Origin: Diplonema papillatum
Taxonomy: Eukaryota; Euglenozoa; Diplonemea; Diplonemida; Diplonemidae
DNA length: 64,000 nt
Reading direction: 5' to 3'
NCBI GenBank assembly: GCA_030068145.1
Contig: JAPJBO010000041.1
Coordinates: 372,001 to 436,000, forward strand
Shown: positions 10,901 to 22,375 of the stretch, piece after piece
Layout: every line of letters begins with the position of its first letter
Numbering within the stretch: the first letter of the stretch is position 1
The notes under the pieces: model-generated
What the model saw: only the letters and a program-made list of their open reading frames with translations
Database searches by the model: none
What the model was told of the DNA's origin: nothing
Made by a program: the position numbers and the translations under genes

Positions 10901-13900
10901 TTATGCGCAGAACCATACTTATATCAATCCACACAGTTCGAAGGACACGCCATCCACGTCACGCCGAGCCGGACTGCCATCGAAACTCCGGGGACTGGAT
11001 TTGCTGCTACTGGGACACCCGGGCCCCCCGGCGTCCCCACGACGTCCATCATGATCGGCGGTATCCCGGAAACAGTATGCGTCCTATCACTCACCTGCGG
11101 AGGCTCAAAATATGAGGCTGATGCTGGTATCAAACGAACACATGAAACAAAGGATTTCCCCCCCGGACGAAGGAAGGAAGAAAGAAAAGAAGCAGAAGCA
11201 GAACAAGAAAAAGGCCGGCACCGTCAACCACAGCTTGCAAAGCATGAGCCGAAGACAGCACAGAGCCGCAGCCCCATGCTCTGCCCTAAAGCCAAGCCCC
11301 AAGGTGCGCCATCGTTTGAGGGACATGCGTAGAGCAGTTAACGCAACCAGTGCATGTATTGCAAACTACGTAATCCGGTCAGGTGGTCGTCAAGGGCATG
11401 TCACAAGGGTGGGAATGACTACAACACGAGGCAGCAGGACACCTCCAGGTGTGTATTCAGCTCGCATCGGGGAGTTGACAGATGCGAGCTGATTGCCGGT
11501 TGGATGCGGGCAAATGCACCTTTGTACCACGGACACCCTCTGGGTGCTTCCAGGTTACTTCCGCAATCGGGGGTTTGAAACAAGATGATTGATATCAATA
11601 GCCCGCACCCACGCGGCGTTGACTGTGGCTGGTCTTTGTAAGGGCTGCCTTGATGTTACTTTGATCAAACTCACACGAAGCTGAAACTACAACGCTCGTA
11701 ACGTTGTGATGCCTTCCAGCTCTACTTTCTCGCCCGCCGCTTCGCTTCCGCCAAAGCCAGAAAGCCACTCCAGGCTCAAAAACATACTGGCACTTCTTGA
11801 ACATTTCGAAACGGTCTAAATAAAGGTGGAATGCCAGTACTAACAATCTTGCGGGTTGCCCTTCAATGCATTGTGCAGGCTAAAAAGACGTAGGCAGCGT
11901 GTTTTGGTGGTGGTTGATCAGAATTCCTTACCTGAATATACACAGGTAAATACAAGTGGGAAAACGATCACCCGGCACGCACAAACAAAACGAAGCGCCT
12001 GTCTTTTTTTGTGCTTGAGACTTACGTTAAATCCACCTCCCACACGCAGGCGCAAGCACTCGACATTGAGATCCTTCTCGGAAGCTGCGGGTCGGTGAAG
12101 AAGGTCGACTTCTGCCCGGATTCGACGGGTAGGAAAGCCGCCGTTGTCGAGTATGATTCTAAGCCTCTGGGACCCGCGTGGAAAAAACAGGGGAGGCCCC
12201 ATTATCTTGCATCGGGCCGTACCGTTAACCGCAATAGGTCTCCTGGGCTAAAAGCCTCTGGCCGACAGAACAACGTAGGTAAGGGAAGTCAGCAAACTGG
12301 AACTGTATCTTCGAGAAAAAGGATTGACTCTGAGGACACATGCGGGATTGTCAGCGCGGGTCAGGTCTGGGCTGGCGGCGCTCTCGGGTGCTACCCGCGG
12401 CTCCTGATTTCTTCCAGGCCTTCTTGCATGTTGTGCCCGCAATGAAGTGTCAGCTTAACTGTTACGAACAAGAGAAATCCAACTGGTTAATTAAACCACA
12501 GCATTTCGCTCATCGCAGCGGTGGCGAGTGGAATGTGACTGACAGACAGGATTGGCTCTGAGGCTCAGATTGAAGGCGCCCCACATCTCGCGTCGGAGAG
12601 GAGTACTACCCCCGAAAGTGGCGGCAGCCCAAACCCGGCTGGTGAAAGGGGCATCGCTATACATCATTTTCAGACGTGACTCGCTGCACGCCACGAACTT
12701 TAACACACACGTTACACGCACACTCGCAAGCTGTACCAAACCCCGGTAAAGCAACGGTGAAGGTAGACTACTTTAGTATACGGCAGGAAATGAAGCAAAG
12801 CACGTGACAGGATGAGAACACTGAGAGGAATCGGGTGGGTTGAGGCGGGGCCGAAAATCCCGTGCTAACACCGCAAGATGAAAACAGAAGTCTTGAGCCG
12901 AGTGCCGGATGGAGAAGCTGACAGCCCCCCACGCTCTATCCGTCCCCCCGAAGGATCCCGCCCCATCGACCCTTCGGAGAGGAGTCACAGGACCCAAAAG
13001 CAGCGTGTCGGAAGCTCAAAGCCGACTGGTGAAGTGACAAGTGGGCTATACTTCGCTTCAGACGTTACCCACTCAAAGCCCTGAACTTAAACACGCACAG
13101 GATGGGCGATTCCGAGGCTGTGAACAAGGCTCTCCTGCTGAACGAGACGATGTCTCCGGACGGCTCGTACAAGATAACCGTCGTTCGCAACCGCAACCCC
13201 ATCGTCCAGGCGGCAGCTGCGGGCGGCCTCCCGAACAACATGGCCTACGCCGAAGCACTTCGACAGCAACAGGAGGTATTCTGACAGTTTTACAGTTACA
13301 GAACGACCACACCCCTAAACGCGTCAGGGGACTTCACAAGGTTTCACAACGGAGTGACACATCACCCGAACCGAACTGCACCCTCTCACTTTTCTCATCC
13401 CCCCTCCATACCCAAGCCTCTACGGTTGTGGAAGCTGCAATATTGAAGATTCCATCCCTTGGATGGCGTGATTACCGTGGGCCTGGACCCTCTCTGGACC
13501 CTAGCGCTTACTTACCCGGGGCCCGGGGCCTGGGCCCCGGAGACTCTGGACCTTCGCCCCCCCCCCTCTCCACGGCAACCCCATGTCCACTGTGCTCTGC
13601 GGAGTTTACTTCGCAGATTGCCACCGTCAAAAGTAGACAAGTCAGTGCTGCCTAGCGAGTCGCAGTCACAATCAGGGCGGGGACCTTGAGTTTTTTAACT
13701 GATTGCTCAGACACGGTTGTAGGGGCCTTCTCCCTGTGACGGATTCGCCTGTGCTCTAGTAGCACGGGTGGTCCTGGCTGTGACGAGCTACGAACAGCCG
13801 CGTGACAAACCAGACTCACACCGCAGTCCTGTCTGCAGACACTTTGGTTCCGCGCTGATGATGGTCCGCCTTCTGTGTCCGTGGCTTAAAGGACCGAAAC

Positions 13901-16900
13901 ACGGCGCAGACGGGACCAGTGCGGTGTTGAGCACCCACCCATTCCAAGCACGTTCTTGCATTCCCCCCTCTCTGCGGCGAGGAAGAAAAGAAGAAGAAGG
14001 AGAAAAGGCCGCTCCTGGTCCAGGAACGTGACGGTCAACCACAGCTTGCAAAGCTTGAGTCGGAGGCAGCACAGTGCCACAACCCCGTCCGCTCTGCCCT
14101 GCGGCTGACCGTCTCGACGAGCTTGTGTTCAGCGCGAGCGCCAAGCCCCGAGGTGCGCCAAGCCTTGATGCTTTAGTTTGGGAAATCGGTAGCCACTTGA
14201 CCCGTAGGCCCGTGGCTCTGCAGTACCGCCGAACACGTGAAGCTTGGCTCCCGTGTAGCAGGCTTTCCCTGGTACCTGCGGCGAGGAAATAAAGTCCGCA
14301 CGCCCATTCAACCAGCCATCACGATCGGGGAAGACACTTACTGAGTAATTGGCTTCATTGCCCACGCAGGGAAAGTGCATGCCGGGCACTACTACACCGT
14401 GCTGCGAGAAAACGACGACTGCGTATGTTACGACGACCAGCAAGTGTCCCTTCTCTCATGGGAAGAATGTGCTATCAAGTTCACAACAAGCAGCTACATC
14501 GTTTCCCTGGAGAGAGCTTAAACACTTTCAACCCTTGAAAGTAGTGCCCCGTGGCGGTTGGTTACGAGCACTATCCAATCCAAACTCCCTTTTTAAAAAT
14601 AAAAAAAAAAACGAATGAAGGAAGGATATCACAATGAAACCAAGTTGTGCTCGCACCGGAACAGGACTGAAAATCCCCATCCCAAAGGACCCACTGATGA
14701 GCTCTGACTTTGGACTTGTCTGCGTTCAAGAGCGAAACCTGAGACGAAGAACGAGGTGCCGCGGGGAAAAAACGCAGGGGGCTAGTCCCTCAAAGTTTCA
14801 CCCCACTTCGGGAGCCGTACACTCCCCTTTTTACCTCTTTCTATTTTTCATCCCTTTCTTAGACAACATCTTCCTCGAAGAAGGCTTGATGCCAGCAACA
14901 ACCATGCATGAGAGGCAGTGCTCTGCCAAAACATTAAACTAAGATTTTCTCCCCATGCCGGACTAACTGACATGTTCCCACAACAACTTACTTCGCATTC
15001 CTCCCAAACACTCAACGAGCAGAACTACCTTACGGCACCCCCCGCCTCAAACAGGCTGTGTGGTTGTGACGAAGGCGCACTATAGAGAGCGACATGCCAG
15101 GCCCGACCCACAGTACAGTGAATGTTTACCGACCCCCCCCATTTTACACTTTCTTCGACGAAGACTTGATGCTAGCATCAAACATGCATGCGACTGCCTA
15201 AAAATTAAACTCCCCCCCTTTTCTGAAAAATCGGTAAACAATGTTTACCAAAATGTTTTTTACACCTTCCCCAAACACTCAACGAGCAGAACTATCTTAC
15301 GGCACGAGCATCAGGTTTCAAGAGCCGCCGGCGCCGCCGTCGGTCTTCATCGTCTGACTCGTCCGACAAGAAGAAGCGCAGGAAGGAAAAGAAGGAGCGG
15401 AAAGACCGGGTATGATTTGGAACCTTCTCCCCCTCTCATTCGACGTCTTCTAAACATAAAACGCGTCACTGGCTAGCTACGGTTGAAACCGGAAAAATGA
15501 TGAGGGGTGGGAATTGTTTTTTGGAACAACATTATGACGCTGGACATGTCAGTTCCCCCTGTGTGCAGCGGGCAAAAAAAATAGCCTCACTACTGGACTT
15601 GGCGACACCTGGCTGTTGTGGGCCTAGACTCCCCTGCATGTGGATCAACCTGTGGCAAGCACATGCGGAGGAAAAAGAAGTCAAAATCCACACGTGGTAC
15701 CTGTGCCCTAAGGAAACGCCGTGGATGGACTGCGACGCGTCTTATTTCCTCCAACATTGCATGTTTGGTAAAAAAGGTGTGTATGCGAAAGGGTACGCTT
15801 TCAGGAGCCTGGCGATAAGGCAGCAGAGTGGCAACCTGGCTGAAGCATGAGTTAAAGCCTTGCCCGATACAGTAAAGCTTCCCCCCCCCCCCCCTGGGCT
15901 TCCTTTTTACCCCTGCAAACCCGTGAATAGGTGCTACGGGAGTATCTGGCAACCGCTGCTGAACAGTGCTTCATGTACCTAAAAGAACTCAATGCTTGTG
16001 CAAGAACATTTCCCCCCCCTTCAATCCCCTCATACGGTCACACCACACACAAAGCTGACCTCACAAGCACAAAACGTCGAAAGACACCAATCTGTACGCC
16101 CATGCAATCGAATTGTCGACAGGAGGCAGCAGTGCACTGTAAGCAGTGGAGTAGTGCAGGGATAAAGTGTGCCTGTTGGCAGTGATTCCAATGGGCGATA
16201 TCACCTTCCATCCACCCGATGGAATAAAATCCTCGCTCGCTCGTCTGGTTGTGTTCGTCGGCTCTCGTCCCACCGGTCGTGTCTGGTTATTGGAGGAAAA
16301 AGGCGAAGCTAAAAAGCTGTTGGCCGCATGAAGTGGTGTGTTTGAAGAAAAGGCCTTAATTCTGCGCGCAACAGTCATGTCTCGACGTGCGAGCACTGCA
16401 ATCGGCACGCGGACTTGCGGAGTCCCAACTGTGCGGCACCACCGTGGCGAGAGAAGAAATGACTTAGCAAGGCAGAGGGTAGGCAACGCAGGAGAAGGAA
16501 CTGATGCTTGTCCAGAAGAAGAGCTGCGGAGCGAGCTGATGGGTCGGAAATATTGTTTCGTCCAAGAGAAGCCGCATTCCTGGCAGAAGGAGAGGGATCG
16601 GAATGCTCGTTCAACAAAGCTTGTACCGGCTGCCGAATGCTTCCGGGTGGAAGGTGGCCAACCGGGTCATTCATCCCCCGCGCTGGAGGGCGGACGTTTT
16701 TTGAGGCTGCCAGTTGCGATGGATCAAAGGAGGTAAATGTGCTGTAGCCTACACGAAACACAGGTAAATCTGGGTTTAGTGGCGGGCGTAAGCGCTCAAA
16801 AAAAATGCCGAAGCAGCTTCCTCAGGCGTGTTGCGTATAAGTCGATCTTTGAGTGCGTGTTCAGGCGTTCCCACGTGTTTGGAAACACAAAAATATTTCG

Positions 16901-19900
16901 TGATAGCATAGTGTTAGGTTCTGTCCAAACATTAAACTGAGACTCCCCCCGACATTTCCGCACCGCATGGACCAACAGTTAACGTTTACGTTTACTTCTA
17001 CCCACCCACCCCTCGTTGCCGTCCGGCTGACAACGATGCCGAGTTTAGGGGCCTTAGCATCAGCACTGGGGGGGGGGTGGGGGGGGGGGGTACCCACCCA
17101 CCCCTTTGCCGTCCGGCTGACAACGATGCCGAGTTTAGGGGCCTTAGCATCAGCACTGGGGGGGGGGGGAAAGGGGGTCTCGAGCCTTACACGGTGCACT
17201 AGTCATTAGGTATTCAGTGTTTTTACTAGTAATATTGCTAGTGAAAATGTCTTACTAGTGCCACTAGTCATTCTTTCTAGTGGCACTAGTAAGAATGACT
17301 AAGAATGACTCATATTACTAGTAAGATTTCTTACTAGTAAGTTCACTTTAAAATGACTCGTGATTGGCCTTACTAGTGCACCGTGTATTTTTCCCCATTG
17401 GAGTGCCGCGACACGTCCGTGGATTTTAAAAATTGGGGAGGGGGGGGGGGTCTGCCCGTGGCGCGGTCGTGGTTCCCGTGGTGTGGTCGTGGTGCCCGCG
17501 GTGCAGTCGTGGTGACCATGGTGTGGTCGGTGCAATGGTTTCTAACTGGTTGGACGTGCCGTGACACGTCCGTGGAAATTTTACAAGGGGGGGAGGGGGG
17601 GGTTCTGGAGGGTTCACGGCAAGTGTCTGTGGAACTCCAACCGATGCCTTCCCTGGGGATGATATGCCCCAGAACAAAAAGTGGAGAGCTGGTGTTCTCG
17701 AAGAAGAAAGGAACCCGCTCCTGGTCCAGGAACGTGACGGTCAGCCACAGCTTGCATCGCTTGAGTCGGAGGCAGCACAGTGCCACAACCCCGTCCGCTC
17801 TGCCCTGTGGCTGACCGTCTCGACGAGCTTGTGTTCGGCGCAAGCGCCAAGCCCTAAGTGCGCCACACTTTGATGCTTTAGTTGGTAGGGAAATCAGTAG
17901 CCACTTGACCCGTAGGCCCATGACTCTGCAGTACCGCCCGCACGTGAAGCTTGGCTGGGGCCCCCCTTTTTCCGGCAAAACAGGGGTCTTTCAGGGTCCT
18001 TTCAGGGTCCCGGCGGTTTGGCGACACGTTGTGCGCTCGCCCTTTTTGTATCAACCCACAGCGGTGTGGATCAAACTTTCCTTGGGTTTCCGAATGTTTT
18101 TGGGTTCCCTGTGTCGTGTAGCAGGCTTTCCCTGGTACCTTGCTGGCTGGTGGGCAAAAAAAAAAAGGGGGCAGAGGCAGTAGAGCATTTGGCTAAACTT
18201 TTACCTTTTCGTAGAGATGATCGCCATGAAAGATGTTCCCTGTGCAAACAAAACCCCCCCCCCCCCCCGACTAGAAGCCGAGGGAGAGAACTCATACTAG
18301 TCACGCCCCCGGGCAGCAAAAGGGCACCAGATGCCGACAGGAACAAAAAAGAAAATAGTTAGTGCTAGGTTTCCACGCGTCATCTTCGAAGGGCCGTCGC
18401 GGCACCTCTACAGTGGGTACTCGGGAGCTGGAAATCCTGTTTCATCGGTGGTCCGCTGTATAGCTTTGGGTGGGGGCGCCCACGATTGCGTAGTTACGCC
18501 GGTCCACCCCCTCCTGATCGAGCAGACGGGACTAGTGCGGTGTTGAGCACATATCCATTCCAAGCACGTTCTTGCAATCCACCCCCTCCTGATAGGCCAT
18601 GGTGTTACCGTGATAGTCTGCGGTTAGAATGCAGAATATCTGCACCGATGATGCCTGTCAAAAATGCTGTCCAAAGTCGTGCCACCCTTTTACCCCAGGC
18701 TACTTCAACCGCCAAAATTCACTTTAAATTCATACTGGGAGACCAGGAGGCCCTCATCTGCGGTGGAAAACACCAGCAAAAACGCTATTTTGCTACGCCA
18801 GGCGAGGGGAGACTGAGTTTAACGATCAAAGAGAGCATCGCCGAGCTGCAGCCGTAAGTCAACGCTGATGCCTTTGTACGGCAAGGCACTTGCAGCCCTG
18901 TCGCAAGATTAACCAGCTCCGTGCGTTGCATTTTCAAAGGAAGCCCCTCAGGTAGACGTAAGGTCCAGTTTGTGCCACCTTGGCAGATGTGAAGGGGTGA
19001 TGCTGCTTCTGAATCGTTGCAAAAACGTTCCTGTCGTCCTCATAGGCGGCACGCATTACCGGAGAAGAGCTGCTCAGACAAATGTTCGTGCAGTTCTGGG
19101 ACACGTGTATTCAGTCACCAGGTGACTACCTCCTTGATCGTACCGTTTCGTGCTTCTGTGACAGACAGCTTTAAAGCAATTCTATGAAGCTCCGGGGAAG
19201 ACGCGTCTGGCCGCGGTCTTCACGGTTCCCAGCATCCACCGATACAAGTATTACGATACCTAACAGGAACCTTTCCGACGATGGTCACCCGGAGACTTTA
19301 AAAACCTCGGATCCCTGTGCGAACTTACACTCTCAAAGTGCGTTTGACCTCTCGTTCCCAAAAGGAACACTTAGCAAGTGTCTTGGCTGACTGCTGCGGT
19401 AGGTGGACCGATCGCCCTGCGCGGGCAAGCGGGGCAACAGCAAGACAGCTAAGGAGAGCTAACCATAAATGATCCTTTGGTTGGTGGGACATGAATTAAA
19501 CGCAAGAAAACAACTTCTCGAGGCAAGAAGATAGATTTACTGTCTGTCAGATGCTTGCCGCGGCTGGCGTTTGAAGCACCTGACTCTGGCAGAAAAGTCT
19601 GACGGTCCTGTTCCGAGCAACGTCCCTGCAGCTTCGTCGTGTAGTTGATGTATTCCTAGGCTTCCTGGAATGTCTTTGTGGTCCTCAAAGCGCCTACACG
19701 TCAGAAAAGGGCAGCAGAAAACTCAGCGGACAGACAGAAAAGAAAATTACCACAGGGACAACCCGGCTGTGTCGGGCTGCCCCGCGTTGATTTGGCCGGG
19801 CAGTCGTGCAAAAGAAAGAGTGCGTTTTATTTTGTGTCAACGAAAACGAAAACACCACGAACAGGACGAAACAGACAAAGACAGAGACAGGGACAGGAGC

Positions 19901-19933
19901 GACCGAGACAGGAGACGCAGAAGGGATGAGTAA
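7979..19933 (+). CDS. Three-RRM, RS/RD-tailed splicing factor (SREK1/CID-like), seven exons
   Basis: Proposed exons are 7979-9008, 9546-9661, 10937-11074, 12050-12150, 13101-13275, 15323-15409 and 19865-19933, giving 571 residues. All junctions keep frame, with GTATG or GTATT donors and AG acceptors. Residues 1 to ~215 are Gly/Ala/Trp-rich. RRM1 (~219-295) has RTVYVTGI and RFGFVEFA. RRM2 (~318-400) spans exons 1-3 with RTVHITGI, RYCFVEYE and AIHVTPSRT. RRM3 (~418-500) begins with SIMIGGIP in exon 3 and is completed by exons 4-5. An RS stretch (RRRRRRSSSSDSSDKKK) and a terminal RD stretch follow. This is the layout of SR-type pre-mRNA splicing regulators in the nucleus. ATG is directly preceded by AG, a possible spliced-leader acceptor. 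The last acceptor is the least certain. Confidence 0.8.
9160..9377 (+). repeat. Dispersed repeat R7 in intron 1 of the SR-like gene
   Basis: It starts at GGCCCAAGACTACACTCC and ends in the tail GGAGACCCTAAAAC through AACTTTAACTCTA. It closely matches 39017-39232 on the same strand and 38340-38482 on the opposite strand. It fills the middle of a 537-bp intron. Confidence 0.85.
10581..10850 (+). repeat. 36-bp tandem repeat, about seven copies, in intron 2
   Basis: The unit of 36 bp contains GAAATCCTTAGATCGTAGG and is repeated nearly perfectly with almost no drift. Because 36 is a multiple of 3, it is open on both strands (12-residue peptide CEKSLDRRKTNF on +). A diverged single unit at about 10350, followed by GAAAGCATTCGACAAGAATG, recurs after the array at about 10850, so the array sits inside a larger duplicated block. 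It lies inside an inferred intron and is not taken as coding. Confidence 0.9.
11838..12012 (+). repeat. Dispersed repeat R4 copy 1 (next to exon 4 acceptor)
   Basis: It shares TACTAACAATCTTGCGGGTT through GATCAGAATTCCTTACCTGA with copies at 21751-21905 and 48797-48975, plus diverged partial copies at about 37178-37262 and 46385-46480. It ends in a T-run that could serve as the polypyrimidine tract of the following acceptor at 12049. Confidence 0.85.
12203..12535 (+). repeat. Dispersed repeat R5 copy 1
   Basis: About 330 bp beginning TTGCATCGGGCCGTACCG. A close second copy is at 37277-37600, and a 3' fragment (AGAGAAATCCAACTGGT) at about 38865-38930. It lies in intron 4 of the SR-like gene. 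No coding frame is conserved between copies. Confidence 0.85.
13297..13440 (+). repeat. Dispersed repeat R6, partial copy abutting exon 5
   Basis: It begins CAGAACGACCACAC about 20 bp after the exon 5 donor and includes GGTTTCACAACGGAGTGACA. Longer copies at 38141-38338 and 58511-58710 continue into a GGAGACTTTAAAATACCGAC tail that is missing here. Confidence 0.8.
13790..14276 (+). repeat. Dispersed repeat R1 copy (long form)
   Basis: The core (about 14008-14276) runs from GGCCGCTCCTGGTCCAGGAA to CAGGCTTTCCCTGGTACC. An upstream extension (13790-13950) includes TCCGCGCTGATGATGGTCC and is also found near 23395 and 54045. All R1 copies in the window face the same way. No box A/B promoter or terminal inverted repeat was recognised. 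Confidence 0.85.
14350..14540 (+). repeat. Dispersed repeat R12, plus-strand copy
   Basis: Inverted partner of 415-575, sharing GCCGGGCACTACTACACCGT and the end CTGGAGAGAGCTTA. Confidence 0.7.
15553..15712 (+). mobile_element. Truncated relative of the hAT-type MITE
   Basis: Shares TACTGGACTTGGCGACACCT and CCCCTGCATGTGGA with the intact elements at 31428 and 47325, but lacks the CAGGGCTTACGCTCC termini, so it is a fragment. Confidence 0.7.
17000..17172 (+). repeat. Tandem duplication with G-tracts
   Basis: A unit of about 90 bp containing TTTAGGGGCCTTAGCATCAG occurs twice in a row, each copy ending in a long G-run. The G-runs could form quadruplexes and are typical of unstable tracts. Confidence 0.8.
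17188..17387. mobile_element. 200-bp MITE-like element rich in ACTAGT
   Basis: It has perfect 16-bp terminal inverted repeats, TACACGGTGCACTAGT at 17188 and its complement ending at 17387. An internal palindrome is built on GTGCCACTAGT/ACTAGTGGCAC (about 17250-17296). ACTAGT recurs several times. No coding capacity and no clear target duplication were seen. Confidence 0.75.
17700..18139 (+). repeat. Repeat R1 copy interrupted by a 158-bp insertion
   Basis: R1 sequence runs to CACGTGAAGCTTGGCT (17956) and resumes at CGTGTAGCAGGCTTTCCC (18115). The intervening 158 bp are absent from the other R1 copies and carry a direct TTTCAGGGTCC doublet near their start. No inverted termini were seen. Confidence 0.75.
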
Positions 19934-20094
19934 GACTCCCCCTCCCCCCGTCTGCCTTCAACCGCGCCGGGACGTCGTTCTCGGCGCACGACAGCTGCGC
20001 ATGCCCATCTGACATACCACGATCTCAGCGACGCCCGTGGCTCGTTACAACACACAAAACGAACAAACCACCCCCAGAAGAAGAAGAAGAAGAA

Positions 20095-20372
20095 AAAGGC
20101 CGCTCCTGGTCCAGGAACGTGATGGTCAACTACAGCTTGAAAAGCTTTGAGTCGGAGGCAGCACAGTGCCACAACCCCGTCCGCTCTGCCCTGTGGCTGA
20201 CCGTCTCGACGAGCTTGTGTTCAGCGCAAGCGCCAAGCCCCAAGACGCGCCACGCCTTGATGCTTTGGTTTGGGAAATCGGTAGCCACTTGACCCGTAGG
20301 CCCGTGGCCCCGTGCTCTGCAGTACCGCCGAACACGTGAAGCTTGGCTCCCGTGTAGCAGGCATCCCCTGGT
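20095..20372 (+). repeat. Dispersed repeat R1 copy
   Basis: Preceded by a GAA-rich tract. The core starts GGCCGCTCCTGGTCCAGG, with the same 3' part as other copies but the end altered to CCCCTGGTAACTAACC. Confidence 0.85.
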
Positions 20373-21750
20373 AACTAACCACCCCTAAAGAAAAGCAACC
20401 CCCCCCCCCCCCCCATTTTTCTCACCCCCTCTTGTTCACCTCTTTCATCTTCGGCCTCTTGTCGGCTTGCGTCTCAATAATGCTACATCGCGCTGTGGAC
20501 CATGCATCGTCGGCTTTCCCGCAGCTACGAAGCATTCCCTGGTAGTGGGCGTTTGCTGTGGGGGCGGCGGAAAACAGTGTCGGTGATCCCTCGTTCTCAC
20601 ACCAGGTTGTGTATACCCAGATCGGGGTGAAAATGAGACTTTTCAATCTTCAACGAATTGAGCTGCCCGAATGTGCTGAAAGGGTTCTGCCCCTTGGGGA
20701 GATTTGCTGCTTTCTGACACGTTTTTCTCAATGGCCCCTTGGCCTTGTTTTGATGACGAAACAGCAGTAATTGCAAGGAAAATTGAACAAGCATCTTTTT
20801 TTTCTTGGGCACGCAAACACACCGTTCTTCTTCTTCTTCTTCTTTTTTTCGGGGGAGAGGTGGGGGTGGGGGACAATTTCTTTGCGTTGTTCCGCTGTTT
20901 TTGTTCCTCGTCGCGTGTGCATCGACACGCGGCGCCCACCGCCATTTCACCTATAGTTCACGGCACACCGAGTGGCCACTGAGATGAATGCAACTAAACA
21001 AGCGCTGACCGCGAGGCTTTTTCGCGGGAACTGAAAAGAGGCAGCTTTGTCCAAGCAAGCACCCCTCCCCTCATGCTTCGAAGAAGACTTGCTCAGTGGA
21101 GCCTGAGAGAGCTGGAGTTAAAGAGGGTGTGCCCAAGTCACAACCGTCAATCGGGTGACACTTACAAACTTGGCTATCCGTAGTTAAAGTGTATAATCAT
21201 ACCTACTACCCTCATACTACCCGCCTCACAGCCTCAATGGTCAACCGGAGACCCTAAAACACCGAACCTCTAAACCACAATAAACGCTAAAACTGTCTGA
21301 CTGTGCCACCCGCTTTTTAGCTCCAGTTTTAGCCCGAGCTTTTGAGGTTGGCTCCCTGTGATGCACAGCATCAACCATGTGTCTGAACATTAAACTACGG
21401 TCCCCCCCACGATGAAAACGACACCTAAGGAACACAGTGCGCCGCTGTTCTGCAACACAAAAACCCGTAGCACCCGAACGAATCCAAAACCTAAACACAA
21501 AGACCTCCGTTAAAACCCCGAAACCGCAACACAAAGGACCTCGTGCAGTTCGAACCCGTAAACCAACTAACTCTCAACACACCCACCCAAACACACGTCG
21601 AACAACCACAGCACACACAAACCCTGTACGCTTCCAAACGGGGGGAATCACAACCCGGACAGCTCAAAAATCCTCGTCCCCCCCACTTGATGCGAGCATC
21701 AACCATGCATGCGAAGCAGTGTTCTGTTTAAACACCAAAACTAAGATTTC

Positions 21751-21905
21751 TAGTACGAACAATCTTGCGGGTTGCCCTTCAATGTATTGTGCAGGCTAAA
21801 AAGACGTAGGCAGCGTGTTTTGGTAGTTGATCAGAATTCCTTACCTGAATATACACAGGGTAAATAGAAGTGGGAAAACGATCGCCCGGCACGCACAAAC
21901 AAATT
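21751..21905 (+). repeat. Dispersed repeat R4 copy 2
   Basis: Near-identical to 11838-12012 and 48797-48975 through TTGATCAGAATTCCTTACC. It directly follows an R11 unit. Confidence 0.85.
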
Positions 21906-22099
21906 TCTCCCCAGGCAGGTTTCCCCGACGAGCGATCTTTCGCTAGTGCGTGCGGCCGTGGCAGAGCGAGAGTTAAGCATAGCGAGCCGGGGACGGTTTC
22001 TGCGTGATGACCGGCCTCTCTCTGCCATCGCTTCTCTCCGGTTTTGATTCGTGCACCCAAGTTCCGCAGGGGCGGCGGCAGGAAGAGAAAAGAAAAAGA

Positions 22100-22375
22100 A
22101 AAAGGCCGCTCCTGGTCCAGGAACGTGACGGTCACAACCACAGCTTGCAAAGCTTGAGTCGGAGGCAGCACAGTGCCACAACCCCGTCCGCTCAGCCCTG
22201 CGGCTGACCGTCTCGACGAGCTTGTGTTCAGCGCGAGCGCCAAGCCCCAAGGTGCGCCACGCCTTGATGCTTTAGTTTGGGAAATCGGTAGCCACTTGAC
22301 CCGTAGGCCCGTGGCTCTGCAGTACCGCCGAACACGTGAAGCTTGGCTCCCGTGTAGCAGGCTTTCCCTGGTACC
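22100..22375 (+). repeat. Dispersed repeat R1 copy
   Basis: A full core from CTCCTGGTCCAGGAACGTGA to GGTACC, followed by CTCCCACTTCGAA as in the 45780 copy, so the element's 3' end probably lies beyond GGTACC. Confidence 0.85.
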
